Positions 1 through 7,643 of a stretch of DNA of 26,202 bases are shown in pieces. The notes under the pieces were generated by a model. It ran no database searches. It saw nothing but the letters and a program-made list of their open reading frames with translations, and was not told where the DNA came from. Each line of letters starts with the position of its first letter. Position 1 is the stretch's first letter. The DNA is taken from assembly GCA_022793145.1 (NCBI GenBank), contig JAAWCI010000051.1:1-26202 (forward strand), written 5' to 3'. The stretch is from Bacilli bacterium (GTDB lineage Bacteria; Bacillota_I; Bacilli_A; RF39; UBA660). The position numbers and the translations under genes are program-made.

Positions 1-6
1 AATATG

Positions 7-15
7 TGGTATAAT
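7..15 (+). promoter_or_regulatory. Extended -10 promoter for pilC
   Basis: TGGTATAAT: a consensus -10 hexamer at 10-15 with the TG extension at 7-8. The -35 region lies outside the window. The predicted transcription start near 22 gives a leader of about 40 nt, so the pilC operon has its own promoter here, whatever lies upstream. Confidence 0.6.
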
Positions 16-62
16 CTTTATAGTATAAAAGAGTAGAGGAGATTGGAAGGTGTTCTTTTATT

Positions 63-2003
63 ATGAATAAACCAGTATTATCGAGACCTTTTTTCTTCAT
101 TTTCAAGATGTTGAAACTAATAGTGTTATCACCAGTATATTTGGTAAAATATTTTTCATTAGGCTTCTTTTTTACTATGTGGTTTTTTATTTCTAATGTA
201 GTGAATATGATAGGCTTTATTGTGATGTACCCGTCTTATATTGTTTATAAGATTGTTAGGTTTGTAGTAAATATAGTAGGAAAATTGGTGTTATTTCTAT
301 CTTATGGAGTGTATAGAATTGTAAAATTGATTTTCTTCCCAGTATTGATATTAGCAAAACCTAAGTCAAAACCAGGAACAAAGAACGAGACACTTGCAAC
401 TACAAAATCAGAAAAAGTTGTAAAAGTAGACGCAAAGAAATTAAAGAAAGCCAAAGCATTAGAAGAAAAACAATTACGAATTGAAAAGGAAAAAGAAGAA
501 AAAGCAAGACTTGCTGAAGAACGTAAGAAAAGAAAAAAACGTGAAAATGAATCATATGTTAATGAGAATGTTACTAGAGAAAAGAAATCGTTTGGAGATA
601 AAATTAATGATGCTTTACTTCATATGGGAAAAACTCCAAAACGTATGGTTGAGAACGTTAAAAAACGTTGGAATAATACATCTTTTGTAAAAAATGCTAA
701 AAACAAAAAAGATATTAATCGTCAAGCATTATTGATTAATTTTGAAGGCGATGATGCCAAAAAATCTGATAAAAAGTTGATGTATGAATATGAAGGTAAA
801 AATGCTGAAGGAAAGATTGTAAAAGGTTATTTTGAGGCCTATTCAAAAGTAGAAGTGCATTCTTTCTTATTGAGTGAAGGATTCGAAGTTTATAGTATAA
901 AAACAAATAAATTAATTCAGTTATTACATAGTAATGCAACTGGAAATACCTCTAAAATGAAAGTGAAAGATATGATTTTCTTTTTAACACAACTTTCTAC
1001 TTATATCAAAGCAGGTATTCCATTGGTTGATTCGTTAAAAATTTTAACAAAACAATTTAAAAACAAAACTTATCAACGTATATTTAGAGCAATGATTTAT
1101 GACTTGACAATGGGAGAAAGTTTTAGTTCAGCTTTAGAAAAGCAAGGAAATGCTTTTCCTAGATTATTGATTAACATGGTAAAGGCATCTGAAATGACAG
1201 GAGAACTTCCAGAAGCACTAGATGATATGTCAGACTATTATACAGAAACAGAAAGAACTAGAAAACAAATGATTAGTGCTATGATGTATCCAAGTATTGT
1301 ATTTGTGGTAGCAATAGCAGTAGTAACTTTTATTTTACTATATGTTGTACCAAGGTTTGTAGAAATTTACAAAACGATGGATGAAGCGTCTATTCCAGAA
1401 TTTACTAGATTCGTACTTAATGTGAGTGATTTCTTACAAGCATACTTTGTATGGATATTGATTGGCTTTATTATATTTGTATTGGTAACAAGATATTTAT
1501 ATCATAATGTAAAAGTTATTCGTACTATGTTACAATGGACGATTATGCATTTTCCTGTATTTGGGAATGTTATCATTTATAATGAAGTTACGATGTTTAC
1601 CAAAACGTTTAGCTCTTTATTAGCTCATAACGTATTTATTACGGATAGTATGGAAGTATTAAATAAAATTACAAATAATGAAGTTTATAAAATGCTAATT
1701 TTAGATACAATTACAAACTTAGCTAAAGGTGAAAAAATTTCAGAAGCTTTTAAGGATCATTGGGCGTTTCCACTTCCTGCTTATGAAATGATTGTAACTG
1801 GAGAAAAGACAGGTCAATTAGCTGAAATGATGGCAAAAGTATCTAGTTATTATCAAGATTTACATGCCAATGCGGTTACTAGAATTAAGTCTTTCTTGGA
1901 ACCAGTATTAATTATTTCACTTACTGTAGTTGTAGGATTTATCGTATTAGCAGTTGTTATTCCAATGTTTAATATGTATTCTTCAATTCAAGGAATAAGT
2001 TAG
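63..2003 (+). CDS. pilC: PilC/GspF-type pilus assembly inner-membrane platform protein with long N-terminal extension
   Basis: 646-residue polytopic membrane protein of the type II secretion F / PilC / ComGB family, the platform that couples the assembly ATPase to pilin insertion. The family part starts near residue 240 with a typical short N-terminal motif (YEYEGKNAEGKIVKGYFEA). Two T2SSF domains follow, near 299-430 (MKVKDMIFFLTQLSTYIKAG, then GELPEALDDMSDYY) and 500-640 (MFTKTFSSLLAHN, then TGQLAEMMAKVSSYY), with the usual three membrane helices. The first 240 residues are unusual. Residues 10-98 are strongly hydrophobic with recurring Tyr/Val/Lys motifs, and 115-175 form a very Lys/Glu-rich probable coiled coil. 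Ordinary PilC proteins are about 400 residues. The start is the ATG at 63 with GGAAGGTG at 45-52. The prepilin peptidase gene follows after 27 nt, so the two are probably cotranscribed. The family assignment is firm; the role of the extension is unknown. Confidence 0.92.
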   Translation: MNKPVLSRPFFFIFKMLKLIVLSPVYLVKYFSLGFFFTMWFFISNVVNMIGFIVMYPSYIVYKIVRFVVNIVGKLVLFLSYGVYRIVKLIFFPVLILAKPKSKPGTKNETLATTKSEKVVKVDAKKLKKAKALEEKQLRIEKEKEEKARLAEERKKRKKRENESYVNENVTREKKSFGDKINDALLHMGKTPKRMVENVKKRWNNTSFVKNAKNKKDINRQALLINFEGDDAKKSDKKLMYEYEGKNAEGKIVKGYFEAYSKVEVHSFLLSEGFEVYSIKTNKLIQLLHSNATGNTSKMKVKDMIFFLTQLSTYIKAGIPLVDSLKILTKQFKNKTYQRIFRAMIYDLTMGESFSSALEKQGNAFPRLLINMVKASEMTGELPEALDDMSDYYTETERTRKQMISAMMYPSIVFVVAIAVVTFILLYVVPRFVEIYKTMDEASIPEFTRFVLNVSDFLQAYFVWILIGFIIFVLVTRYLYHNVKVIRTMLQWTIMHFPVFGNVIIYNEVTMFTKTFSSLLAHNVFITDSMEVLNKITNNEVYKMLILDTITNLAKGEKISEAFKDHWAFPLPAYEMIVTGEKTGQLAEMMAKVSSYYQDLHANAVTRIKSFLEPVLIISLTVVVGFIVLAVVIPMFNMYSSIQGIS

Positions 2004-2030
2004 CAAAAAGAGAGTAGAGGAGTAAGTACT

Positions 2031-2807
2031 ATGGAATTATACTATGCAATTACATTCTTTATATTTGGAACTATCTTTGGTTCCTTCTATAATGTTGTTG
2101 GGTACAGGTTACCAAAAGGAGAGTCGATTTTATATCCTCCTTCCCATTGCCCAAATTGTAATCATAGATTGGGTCCATTAGAACTTATCCCTATATTCTC
2201 TTTTTTTATACAGGGAAGAAAGTGTGTTAGTTGTTATCAAAAAATTTCATGGTTTTATCCAATCTTTGAATTTAGCTGTGGTTTATTGTTCGCTATTGCT
2301 TATCTTATTTTTGGTTTATCTTTAGAACTGGTAATTGCGCTTACTTTTATTTCTATGTTATGTATTATTGTATTAAGTGATTATGAATATATGATTATTT
2401 CAGATGAAGTATTAATATTTTTTAGCATTATACTTACAGTAGAATTATTTATAAAAGATGGATTTGCTTCTACTGGAATGCATTTATTAGAAGGAGTTTT
2501 GGCATTTTTTACAATGTGGGGAATTAAAAAGCTTGGCGATTTTATGTTTAAAAAGGAGTCCATGGGTGGTGGAGATATTAAATTAATGTTTGTATTTGGA
2601 TTAGTTCTAGGTTATCCGCTTTCCATTATTTCCATCTTTGTTGGATCAATTATTGGACTTCCTATTTCTTTGATTATTGTGGCAAAAAAGAGTAGTCATG
2701 AAATCCCATTTGGACCATTTTTGAGTGCAGGTGCCTTAATTTTATTACTATCACGAATTGATTTTAATTCAATTATAAAAGCGATGGAAACTTTGATAAT
2801 TATGTAA
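2031..2807 (+). CDS. pilD: Prepilin peptidase (A24 family, PilD/ComC-like)
   Basis: 258-residue membrane aspartic peptidase that cleaves the short leader of type IV prepilins and normally N-methylates the new N-terminus. It has the full bifunctional layout. The N-terminal motif is FGSFYNVVGYRLPKG. The cytoplasmic zinc site consists of two CxxC pairs (CPNC near residue 41 and CVSC near 65). The two catalytic aspartates lie in LSDYEYMIISDEV and in the GxGD-type motif GGGDIKL near residue 180. Several hydrophobic segments follow. The start is ATG 2031 behind AGAGGAG. It lies directly downstream of pilC and ends in a terminator. Its substrates are presumably the two pseudopilins at 4533-5548 and any major pilin outside the window. 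A ComC-like role in DNA uptake is an alternative reading. Confidence 0.93.
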   Translation: MELYYAITFFIFGTIFGSFYNVVGYRLPKGESILYPPSHCPNCNHRLGPLELIPIFSFFIQGRKCVSCYQKISWFYPIFEFSCGLLFAIAYLIFGLSLELVIALTFISMLCIIVLSDYEYMIISDEVLIFFSIILTVELFIKDGFASTGMHLLEGVLAFFTMWGIKKLGDFMFKKESMGGGDIKLMFVFGLVLGYPLSIISIFVGSIIGLPISLIIVAKKSSHEIPFGPFLSAGALILLLSRIDFNSIIKAMETLIIM

Positions 2808-2831
2808 AGAACCTTATTGGTTCTTTTTTAT
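2806..2831 (+). terminator. Intrinsic terminator after pilC-pilD
   Basis: AAAGAACC (2806-2813) pairs with GGTTCTTT (2819-2826) around a 5-nt loop, followed by a T-rich run. The stem begins inside the peptidase stop codon. Confidence 0.85.
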
Positions 2832-2843
2832 TTTAAAAGAGCA

Positions 2844-2870
2844 TAAAAAAAGAAGCAAGTCTTTGCTTCT
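2844..2870 (-). terminator. Intrinsic terminator after pilB
   Basis: Read on the minus strand, AGAAGCAA and TTGCTTCT (plus 2863-2870 and 2851-2858) form an 8-bp stem with a 4-nt loop, followed by a T run (plus 2844-2850). The ATPase stop codon overlaps the stem. With the plus-strand terminator just before it, this insulates the two convergent operons. Confidence 0.85.
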
Positions 2871-4434
2871 ATAATGAATCTAAATCAACATCAGCTGCTT
2901 GCATCATAATCTCATCAATACTACGTGCAGCATTAGTAGGTGTAGAAGTTCTTTCTCTTACCATAGCGCTTCTACTTGGAGTAGAACTTTCAGATGGTCT
3001 TGCAGGTATTTCTCTAGGTACTTGCTGTGTATTGATTGGCCTTGGCTGAGTAGGTCTAGCTTGTGGTTGCTGTTGATGTGGTACTTCAGAATTTCTTGTA
3101 TGATTTTCTAAATTAGGCCTTTGAATTGGACTTGTAGGTCTTGCAGGAGTAGGTCTTATAGAACCTCTATCATTTTCATTTACAGAGCGATGTGTTGAGT
3201 CTGTATAATCAAGTGCAGTTTTTAAGTCAAATGAACCTGCTAAATTATCATCATCATCTAATTCAATAAGTTTTAAAATTTCTTCAAATGTTGTTAAACC
3301 TTTTTCTACTTTTTCAAGTCCGTCTTGAAGTAATGTAATTACATCAGTATTATATACTAAACGACGTAAATCTTCTTTTCGCATATCTTGACTAATAGCG
3401 TCTTTAATCTCTTGATTAATTAATAATACTTCATGAATAGCAATTCTTCCTTTATATCCATTTCCACATTCAGGGCAGCCTTCTACAGAATAAACTTCAC
3501 TTACTTCATGTCCTAATACTTTTCTAAATAAATCTTTTTCATATTGATTTGTTGGTCTTTTAGAGCGGCATTTTGGACATAACTTACGTGCTAATTTTTG
3601 TGAAATGATTCCTTCTAAAGCACTTGATAGTAAGTAACGTTCAACATCCATATCAAGCAAACGTTCAATTGTATTTAATGAATTGTTGGTGTGAATTGTT
3701 GATAATACAATATGACCTGTAATAGAAGCACGTACTGCGATTTTTGCTGTTTCAGTGTCACGAATTTCTCCGATCATGATAACATTAGGGTCTTGACGTA
3801 GGATAGATCGTAATGCAGTTGCAAAGTCTAGTCCAATTTCAGAATTGGTTTGAACTTGATTGATACCTTCGATATCCATTTCTATTGGGTCTTCAACCGT
3901 AACAATATTTGTATCTTCATTATTTAATTTTTGAAGAATAGAGTATACAGTAGTTGATTTACCACTTCCTGTAGCTCCAGTTACTAGGATAATTCCGTTA
4001 GGAACGCTAATCATTTTTAAAACCTTTTTATAATTTTCTTCACTAAATCCTAAATTTTCTATTCCACTTAAACTCATAGAGTAGTCTAAAATACGAATAA
4101 CAATCTTTTCTCCTTCGCTTGTTGGTAAACAAGAAACACGAAGATCTAAGTTAACTCCCTGTAAAGTAGCTTTAATTGCACCATCTTGTGGAAGTCTAGA
4201 TTCTGTAATGTTCATTCCAGAAATAATTTTGATACGCGTAACTAAGTTCTTTTTTATGGTATTAGGAACTTCAGCATAGTCAATTAGCGCACCATCAATA
4301 CGAATTCTGATTTTCATGAACTCTGCATGAGGGTCAAAGTGAATATCGCTGGCACCTCTTTTGGCGGCATCAACCATAATCTCATTTACTACCTCAACAA
4401 CAGGCATTTTCTCAAAATCAAATTTTTTTAACAT
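2869..4434 (-). CDS. pilB: PilB/GspE-type assembly ATPase with proline-rich C-terminal tail
   Basis: 521-residue cytoplasmic hexameric ATPase that powers pilus or pseudopilus extension. Visible parts are a short N2-type domain with the GASDIHFDPH motif (residues 27-36), Walker A GATGSGKS (153-160), the Asp-box TVEDPIE (179-185), Walker B VIMIGEIRD (218-226), the His-box HIVLSTIHTN (241-250), and the extension-ATPase tetracysteine zinc site at C286, C289, C320 and C323. The zinc site favours PilB/GspE over the retraction ATPase PilT. The N1 domain usual in PilB is missing: the protein starts directly at N2. After the fold ends near residue 395 there is a Pro/Arg/Thr/Gln-rich, probably disordered stretch (about 415-500), then a short acidic helix-like end (SIDEIMMQAADVDLDSL). 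It is on the strand opposite to its partners. AAGGGGATG precedes the ATG. Confidence 0.93.
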   Translation of the reverse strand: MLKKFDFEKMPVVEVVNEIMVDAAKRGASDIHFDPHAEFMKIRIRIDGALIDYAEVPNTIKKNLVTRIKIISGMNITESRLPQDGAIKATLQGVNLDLRVSCLPTSEGEKIVIRILDYSMSLSGIENLGFSEENYKKVLKMISVPNGIILVTGATGSGKSTTVYSILQKLNNEDTNIVTVEDPIEMDIEGINQVQTNSEIGLDFATALRSILRQDPNVIMIGEIRDTETAKIAVRASITGHIVLSTIHTNNSLNTIERLLDMDVERYLLSSALEGIISQKLARKLCPKCRSKRPTNQYEKDLFRKVLGHEVSEVYSVEGCPECGNGYKGRIAIHEVLLINQEIKDAISQDMRKEDLRRLVYNTDVITLLQDGLEKVEKGLTTFEEILKLIELDDDDNLAGSFDLKTALDYTDSTHRSVNENDRGSIRPTPARPTSPIQRPNLENHTRNSEVPHQQQPQARPTQPRPINTQQVPREIPARPSESSTPSRSAMVRERTSTPTNAARSIDEIMMQAADVDLDSL

Positions 4435-4484
4435 TTAAAAATTCATCCCCTTTTATTCTTTTGGACTAGCTTTTATCCTGAAAC

Positions 4485-4514
4485 TATTATATAATACTAT
4501 TAGAATAAATTCAA
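4485..4514 (-). promoter_or_regulatory. pilB promoter, with a palindromic -10 on both strands
   Basis: On the minus strand TTGAAT (plus 4509-4514), 17 nt and TATAAT (plus 4486-4491) form a good sigma-A promoter for the ATPase. The -10 lies in the 12-bp perfect palindrome TATTATATAATA (4485-4496), which also offers TATAAT on the plus strand (4490-4495) towards the pseudopilin genes, although no good plus-strand -35 is visible. Confidence 0.6.
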
Positions 4515-4532
4515 GTACCGTGGGAGGAGTTT

Positions 4533-5030
4533 ATGAAAAAATTAAATAATAAGGGGTTTATGTTGACAGAAACGTTAGTGGTTGCAACTTTTGTAATTGC
4601 AACATTGGTTTTCTTATATACACAATTTAGAACAGTAAATAGAAGTTATAGTACCAGTTTTAAATATAATAATGCAGAAGAATTATATGCACTTGGAAAT
4701 GTGAGTGATTATTTAAAGCTAAATGGAATTCATACAGTTGGCTCTATTGTAGCTTCTAGTTCTGAACGCTATTTGGATATTACTGATTGTAATGGTAGTT
4801 TTTTATCAGAAGCAAATTATTGTACAGCTCTTGTAAACACATTGGGAATTAAACAGATGATTGTCACCTCTGAAAATTTAGATGAATTAAAATCTGCCAT
4901 GAAAAGTAATGAACGTTTGTCAGAGAATATGAAAGATTTTATTTCTGTTATTAAATATAATAAAACGGGATCAAATTACCGAATTATTGCAGAATTTACA
5001 AATGGTACATTTGCGACAATTACTATATAA
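4533..5030 (+). CDS. Type IV pilin-like pseudopilin
   Basis: 165-residue protein with a class III prepilin leader. The basic leader MKKLNNKG is followed by FMLTETLVVATFVIATLVFLY, giving predicted cleavage after Gly8, Phe9 as the first mature residue and Glu13 at the conserved +5 position. The hydrophobic N-terminal helix is followed by a small globular domain with two cysteines (in DCNGSF and NYCTAL) that could form a disulfide. It resembles minor pseudopilins (GspI/ComGD-like) in size and in its variant FMLTE motif, but the sequence does not settle which. GGGAGGAG precedes ATG 4533. It is followed after 11 nt by a second pseudopilin gene, so they form a pair. The probable processing enzyme is the peptidase at 2031-2807. 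Confidence 0.85.
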   Translation: MKKLNNKGFMLTETLVVATFVIATLVFLYTQFRTVNRSYSTSFKYNNAEELYALGNVSDYLKLNGIHTVGSIVASSSERYLDITDCNGSFLSEANYCTALVNTLGIKQMIVTSENLDELKSAMKSNERLSENMKDFISVIKYNKTGSNYRIIAEFTNGTFATITI

Positions 5031-5041
5031 GGAGGAGTAAC

Positions 5042-5548
5042 ATGAAGAATCAAAAAGGGTTTACCTTGGTAGAATTAATTGCATCTTTTACACTTGCGCT
5101 TGTTATTATGTTTTTCTTATTCCAAATTGTGATTACTGTAAAAGAACTTTATGTATCATCTGGATTAAAAACAGAAATGTTGATTAGACAAGCCAATTTA
5201 GAAAGACAAATAGGATTAGATTTGAAGGAAAAGGCATTAACAAGCGTTGCTAGCTGTGGAACTGACTGTTATAGACTTGTCTATGGAGATAATACTTCAA
5301 AAGAATTAAAGGTAGATAGAAGTAGGAATATTGTTTCTTATGGGGCTTATCAAATTTCTATTCAAGATGGAAGTAAAATTGGTAATTTTACAATTACTAA
5401 AAATACAGTGTCTGGAGTTTCTAGTGGAAAATATAATACCATTTTATTAATTGATATTCCGATTACCAATAAAGTAGTAACAGGAAGAAACTTTGGAGTT
5501 CATATGGTTTATCAATATGATAGTAGGGTAACTAATATTGGTTTATAA
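5042..5548 (+). CDS. Type IV pilin-like pseudopilin with canonical GFTLVE motif
   Basis: 168-residue prepilin-like protein. The leader is MKNQKG, then FTLVELIASFTLALVIMFFL, with cleavage expected after Gly6, Phe7 as mature residue 1 and Glu11 at +5. The mature domain has a close cysteine pair (CGTDC) and a beta-rich C-terminal half, resembling GspJ/ComGF-type minor pseudopilins. GGAGGAG lies 5 nt before ATG 5042. Its TAA stop forms the palindrome TTATAA with the stop of the convergent ylbJ gene, so the two coding regions overlap by 6 bp and no terminator hairpin separates them. No abundant major pilin gene is visible; it may lie upstream of the window. Confidence 0.88.
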   Translation: MKNQKGFTLVELIASFTLALVIMFFLFQIVITVKELYVSSGLKTEMLIRQANLERQIGLDLKEKALTSVASCGTDCYRLVYGDNTSKELKVDRSRNIVSYGAYQISIQDGSKIGNFTITKNTVSGVSSGKYNTILLIDIPITNKVVTGRNFGVHMVYQYDSRVTNIGL

Positions 5549-6523
5549 CAGAAGAGTCCAAAAATCAAATAAGAAAAATACCAAAATTGAAGCGAGTAAG
5601 GCATGAATGACTCTTGCTACTAAAAATGGAAAGTATTTAATTTTAGTAGTACTGATGATGCTGATTACTTGCATATGGACAGAAAGTCCGCCAAATGAAA
5701 GTATCATAGCAGTTAAGATACTTTTTAATTTTAATGGGATATTTAATACACTGACATACTTTAATCCTTGTGTCATTTCTACAAATCCGTTTAAAATGCT
5801 TTGATTATAATTGTTAAGTTGAATATTTTTATCAATAATTGTTGTGATAACTAAGAAAGTTGTTACAGTCCCTAAAATTAATAAAAGGGTTGAAATACTA
5901 TTTTGAAGCGCTTTTGTTAAAATCTGGCCGAAATTAGAAGAGTTACTGATTCGTTTTTGATGCATAGAAAAAATTGCCTTTTTTAAAGATATGGAGCAAC
6001 TTTTTTCTTTTGTTGGATAGAAATTTCGAAAAAGAATCCCAATGATAATATTTCCTATATAATGGCAAAGTAAAATGAGTAGTCCTACTTCTTTATTGTT
6101 TAAGAATAAAATAGAAACCGTTCCTAATATAAATAAAGGATTAGAAAAGCAGGTAAACATTAGAATTTTAGTTCCCTCTTGTTCATCAATTCTTCCTTGT
6201 TCTAATAACTCTTTTGTATATTTGGCATTGGAAGGAAATCCTGATATAATACTCATAACAAATATAAAAGCACATGAACTATTTGTTTTAAATAAACGTA
6301 CCATGATAGGTTTTAATAACTCTCCACAAAGCTCAATAAAACCATAATTCATTAAAATTTCAGATAGCACAAAAAAAGGAAAAAGAGAAGGAAAAATATT
6401 GTTTTTCCATATACTAAATGAAAATGTTACCGATTCTAAAATGGCAGCACGTTCTGTTAATATTTGAATGCCAATAAAAATGAATAAACTCATTATAATA
6501 ATACTAGACCATATTTTTTTCAT
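5543..6523 (-). CDS. ylbJ: YlbJ-like sporulation integral membrane protein
   Basis: 326-residue polytopic protein of the YlbJ / nucleoside-recognition (Gate) family, required in Bacillus for spore cortex formation and expressed there in the mother cell. Family signatures visible are IFPSLFPFFVLSEILMNYG near residues 44-62, the highly conserved SGFPSNAKYTKELLEQG near 94-110, and FTCFSNPLFILGTV near 124-137. About eight hydrophobic segments are present. It is shorter than the Bacillus protein (about 400 residues), with a compact middle region. AAAGGAG lies 7 nt before the ATG. It is divergent from the ylbL-like protease, only 44 nt away; in Bacillus ylbJ and ylbL are near neighbours on one strand. 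I see no convincing sigma-E promoter upstream. The function is inferred from the family. Confidence 0.88.
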   Translation of the reverse strand: MKKIWSSIIIMSLFIFIGIQILTERAAILESVTFSFSIWKNNIFPSLFPFFVLSEILMNYGFIELCGELLKPIMVRLFKTNSSCAFIFVMSIISGFPSNAKYTKELLEQGRIDEQEGTKILMFTCFSNPLFILGTVSILFLNNKEVGLLILLCHYIGNIIIGILFRNFYPTKEKSCSISLKKAIFSMHQKRISNSSNFGQILTKALQNSISTLLLILGTVTTFLVITTIIDKNIQLNNYNQSILNGFVEMTQGLKYVSVLNIPLKLKSILTAMILSFGGLSVHMQVISIISTTKIKYFPFLVARVIHALLASILVFFLFDFWTLLL

Positions 6524-6539
6524 AACTTTCTCCTTTTGG

Positions 6540-6548
6540 TGATATAAT
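6540..6548 (+). promoter_or_regulatory. Extended -10 promoter for the PDZ-Lon protease
   Basis: TGATATAAT with the -10 hexamer at 6543-6548. The predicted start near 6555 coincides with the first base of the Shine-Dalgarno sequence, so the leader is only about 13 nt. Confidence 0.65.
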
Positions 6549-6567
6549 TTTAAAAGAGGTGAAGCAA

Positions 6568-7578
6568 ATGTTTACTAAAGTATATGATAAAGTGAAGCAA
6601 TTTTTGAGTAATGAGTGGAAATTTTTTCTTTTAATTGTTGTAATTAGTTTTATTACAATGTTTGAATTTCCATATTATATAGATACTCCAGGTGGACTTC
6701 TTGATGTATCTGATCGTATTGAAATAAAAGATAGTTATAGTAGTAAAGGTAGCTTTAATTTAGCCTATGTTTCTGAATTGAAAGCAACAATTCCAACTTT
6801 ATTTATTGCTTGGCTTCATCCAGATTGGGACATTTTAAAAGAAGAAGATGTTCTTTATGATAATGAAACGATGAAAGATTTGATGTTAAGGGATCAATTA
6901 CTATTACAAGAAGCAGTAGGAAATGCCACCATAGTAGGGTATCAGAAAGCAGGAAAAGAATTAACCATAAAAAATGAAAAAGTATACGTTGGATATGTTT
7001 TGGAAGAGGCTGAAACGACTTTAAAAGTAGGAGATCAAATTTTAGAAGTAAATGGAATAAAAGTAGAAAATAAAGAACAATTATCCAAATTAACTCAAAC
7101 ATTTAAAAAAGGAGAAACAATTGAATTAAAAGTATTGTATGAAGAGAAAGAAAAAATTAGAACTGCTACTTTAAAAGAAGTAGATGGTCGAATATTGGTA
7201 GGTATTATTCTAACTCAAATTAGTGAAGTGGAAACAAACCCAGAAATTGAATTTCATTTTAAAAAAAGTGAATCGGGTCCATCAGGAGGATTAATGACCG
7301 CACTTTCTATTTATAATATGCTTACAGAAGAAGATTTAACAAAAGGAAAGAGAATTGTTGGAACGGGAACAATTGAACTAGATGGAACAGTAGGAAGTAT
7401 TGGTGGAGTGAAATATAAATTAAAAGGTGCAGTCAATAAAAAAGCTGAAATATTTTTTGTTCCAGCAGGCGAAAATTATGAAGAAGCCATGAAGTTAAAA
7501 GAAAAAAATAATTATAAAATAGAAATTATTTCGATTTCTAATATTGATGATGCGATCAATTATTTAAAAAACTTATAA
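6568..7578 (+). CDS. ylbL: PDZ-domain Lon-like serine protease (YlbL/SepM family)
   Basis: 336-residue membrane-anchored protease. A transmembrane helix near residues 17-36 is followed by the family motif FPYYIDTPGGLLDV, a PDZ domain near 135-200 (VLEEAETTLKVGDQILEVNG) and a C-terminal Lon-type S16 domain. The catalytic serine is in ESGPSGGLMTALSIY (Ser239) and the lysine in IGGVKYKLKGA (Lys282), 43 residues apart as in Lon. The supporting motif GTGTIELDGTVGSIGGV is intact. Relatives include streptococcal SepM, which processes a competence peptide, and Bacillus YlbL; the substrate here is unknown. The start is chosen as ATG 6568, because the in-frame GTG at 6559 lies inside the AGAGGTGAAG ribosome binding site. 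A terminator follows at once, so this is probably a single-gene transcript. Confidence 0.92.
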   Translation: MFTKVYDKVKQFLSNEWKFFLLIVVISFITMFEFPYYIDTPGGLLDVSDRIEIKDSYSSKGSFNLAYVSELKATIPTLFIAWLHPDWDILKEEDVLYDNETMKDLMLRDQLLLQEAVGNATIVGYQKAGKELTIKNEKVYVGYVLEEAETTLKVGDQILEVNGIKVENKEQLSKLTQTFKKGETIELKVLYEEKEKIRTATLKEVDGRILVGIILTQISEVETNPEIEFHFKKSESGPSGGLMTALSIYNMLTEEDLTKGKRIVGTGTIELDGTVGSIGGVKYKLKGAVNKKAEIFFVPAGENYEEAMKLKEKNNYKIEIISISNIDDAINYLKNL

Positions 7579-7601
7579 AGAACTGAAAAGTTCTCTTTTT
7601 T
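7579..7601 (+). terminator. Intrinsic terminator after the PDZ-Lon protease
   Basis: AGAACT (7579-7584), a GAAA tetraloop, AGTTCT (7589-7594), then a T run. Confidence 0.85.
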
Positions 7602-7610
7602 GTATACTTG

Positions 7611-7619
7611 TGCTATAAT
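7611..7619 (+). promoter_or_regulatory. Extended -10 promoter for the ABC transporter
   Basis: TGCTATAAT, with the -10 hexamer at 7614-7619, 24 nt before the ATG. Confidence 0.65.
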
Positions 7620-7643
7620 CGTAGTTAGTATAGGAGTGTTGTT

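Noticed and set aside
2899..3111. Plus-strand reading frame opposite the ATPase tail
   Set aside because: It is the antisense image of the Pro/Arg/Ser-rich tail of pilB, has no ribosome binding site, and the minus-strand gene is certain.
6803..7102. Minus-strand frame of 99 codons inside the PDZ-Lon protease gene
   Set aside because: Leucine-rich shadow of an AT-rich coding strand without start signals; the plus-strand protease has all catalytic motifs.
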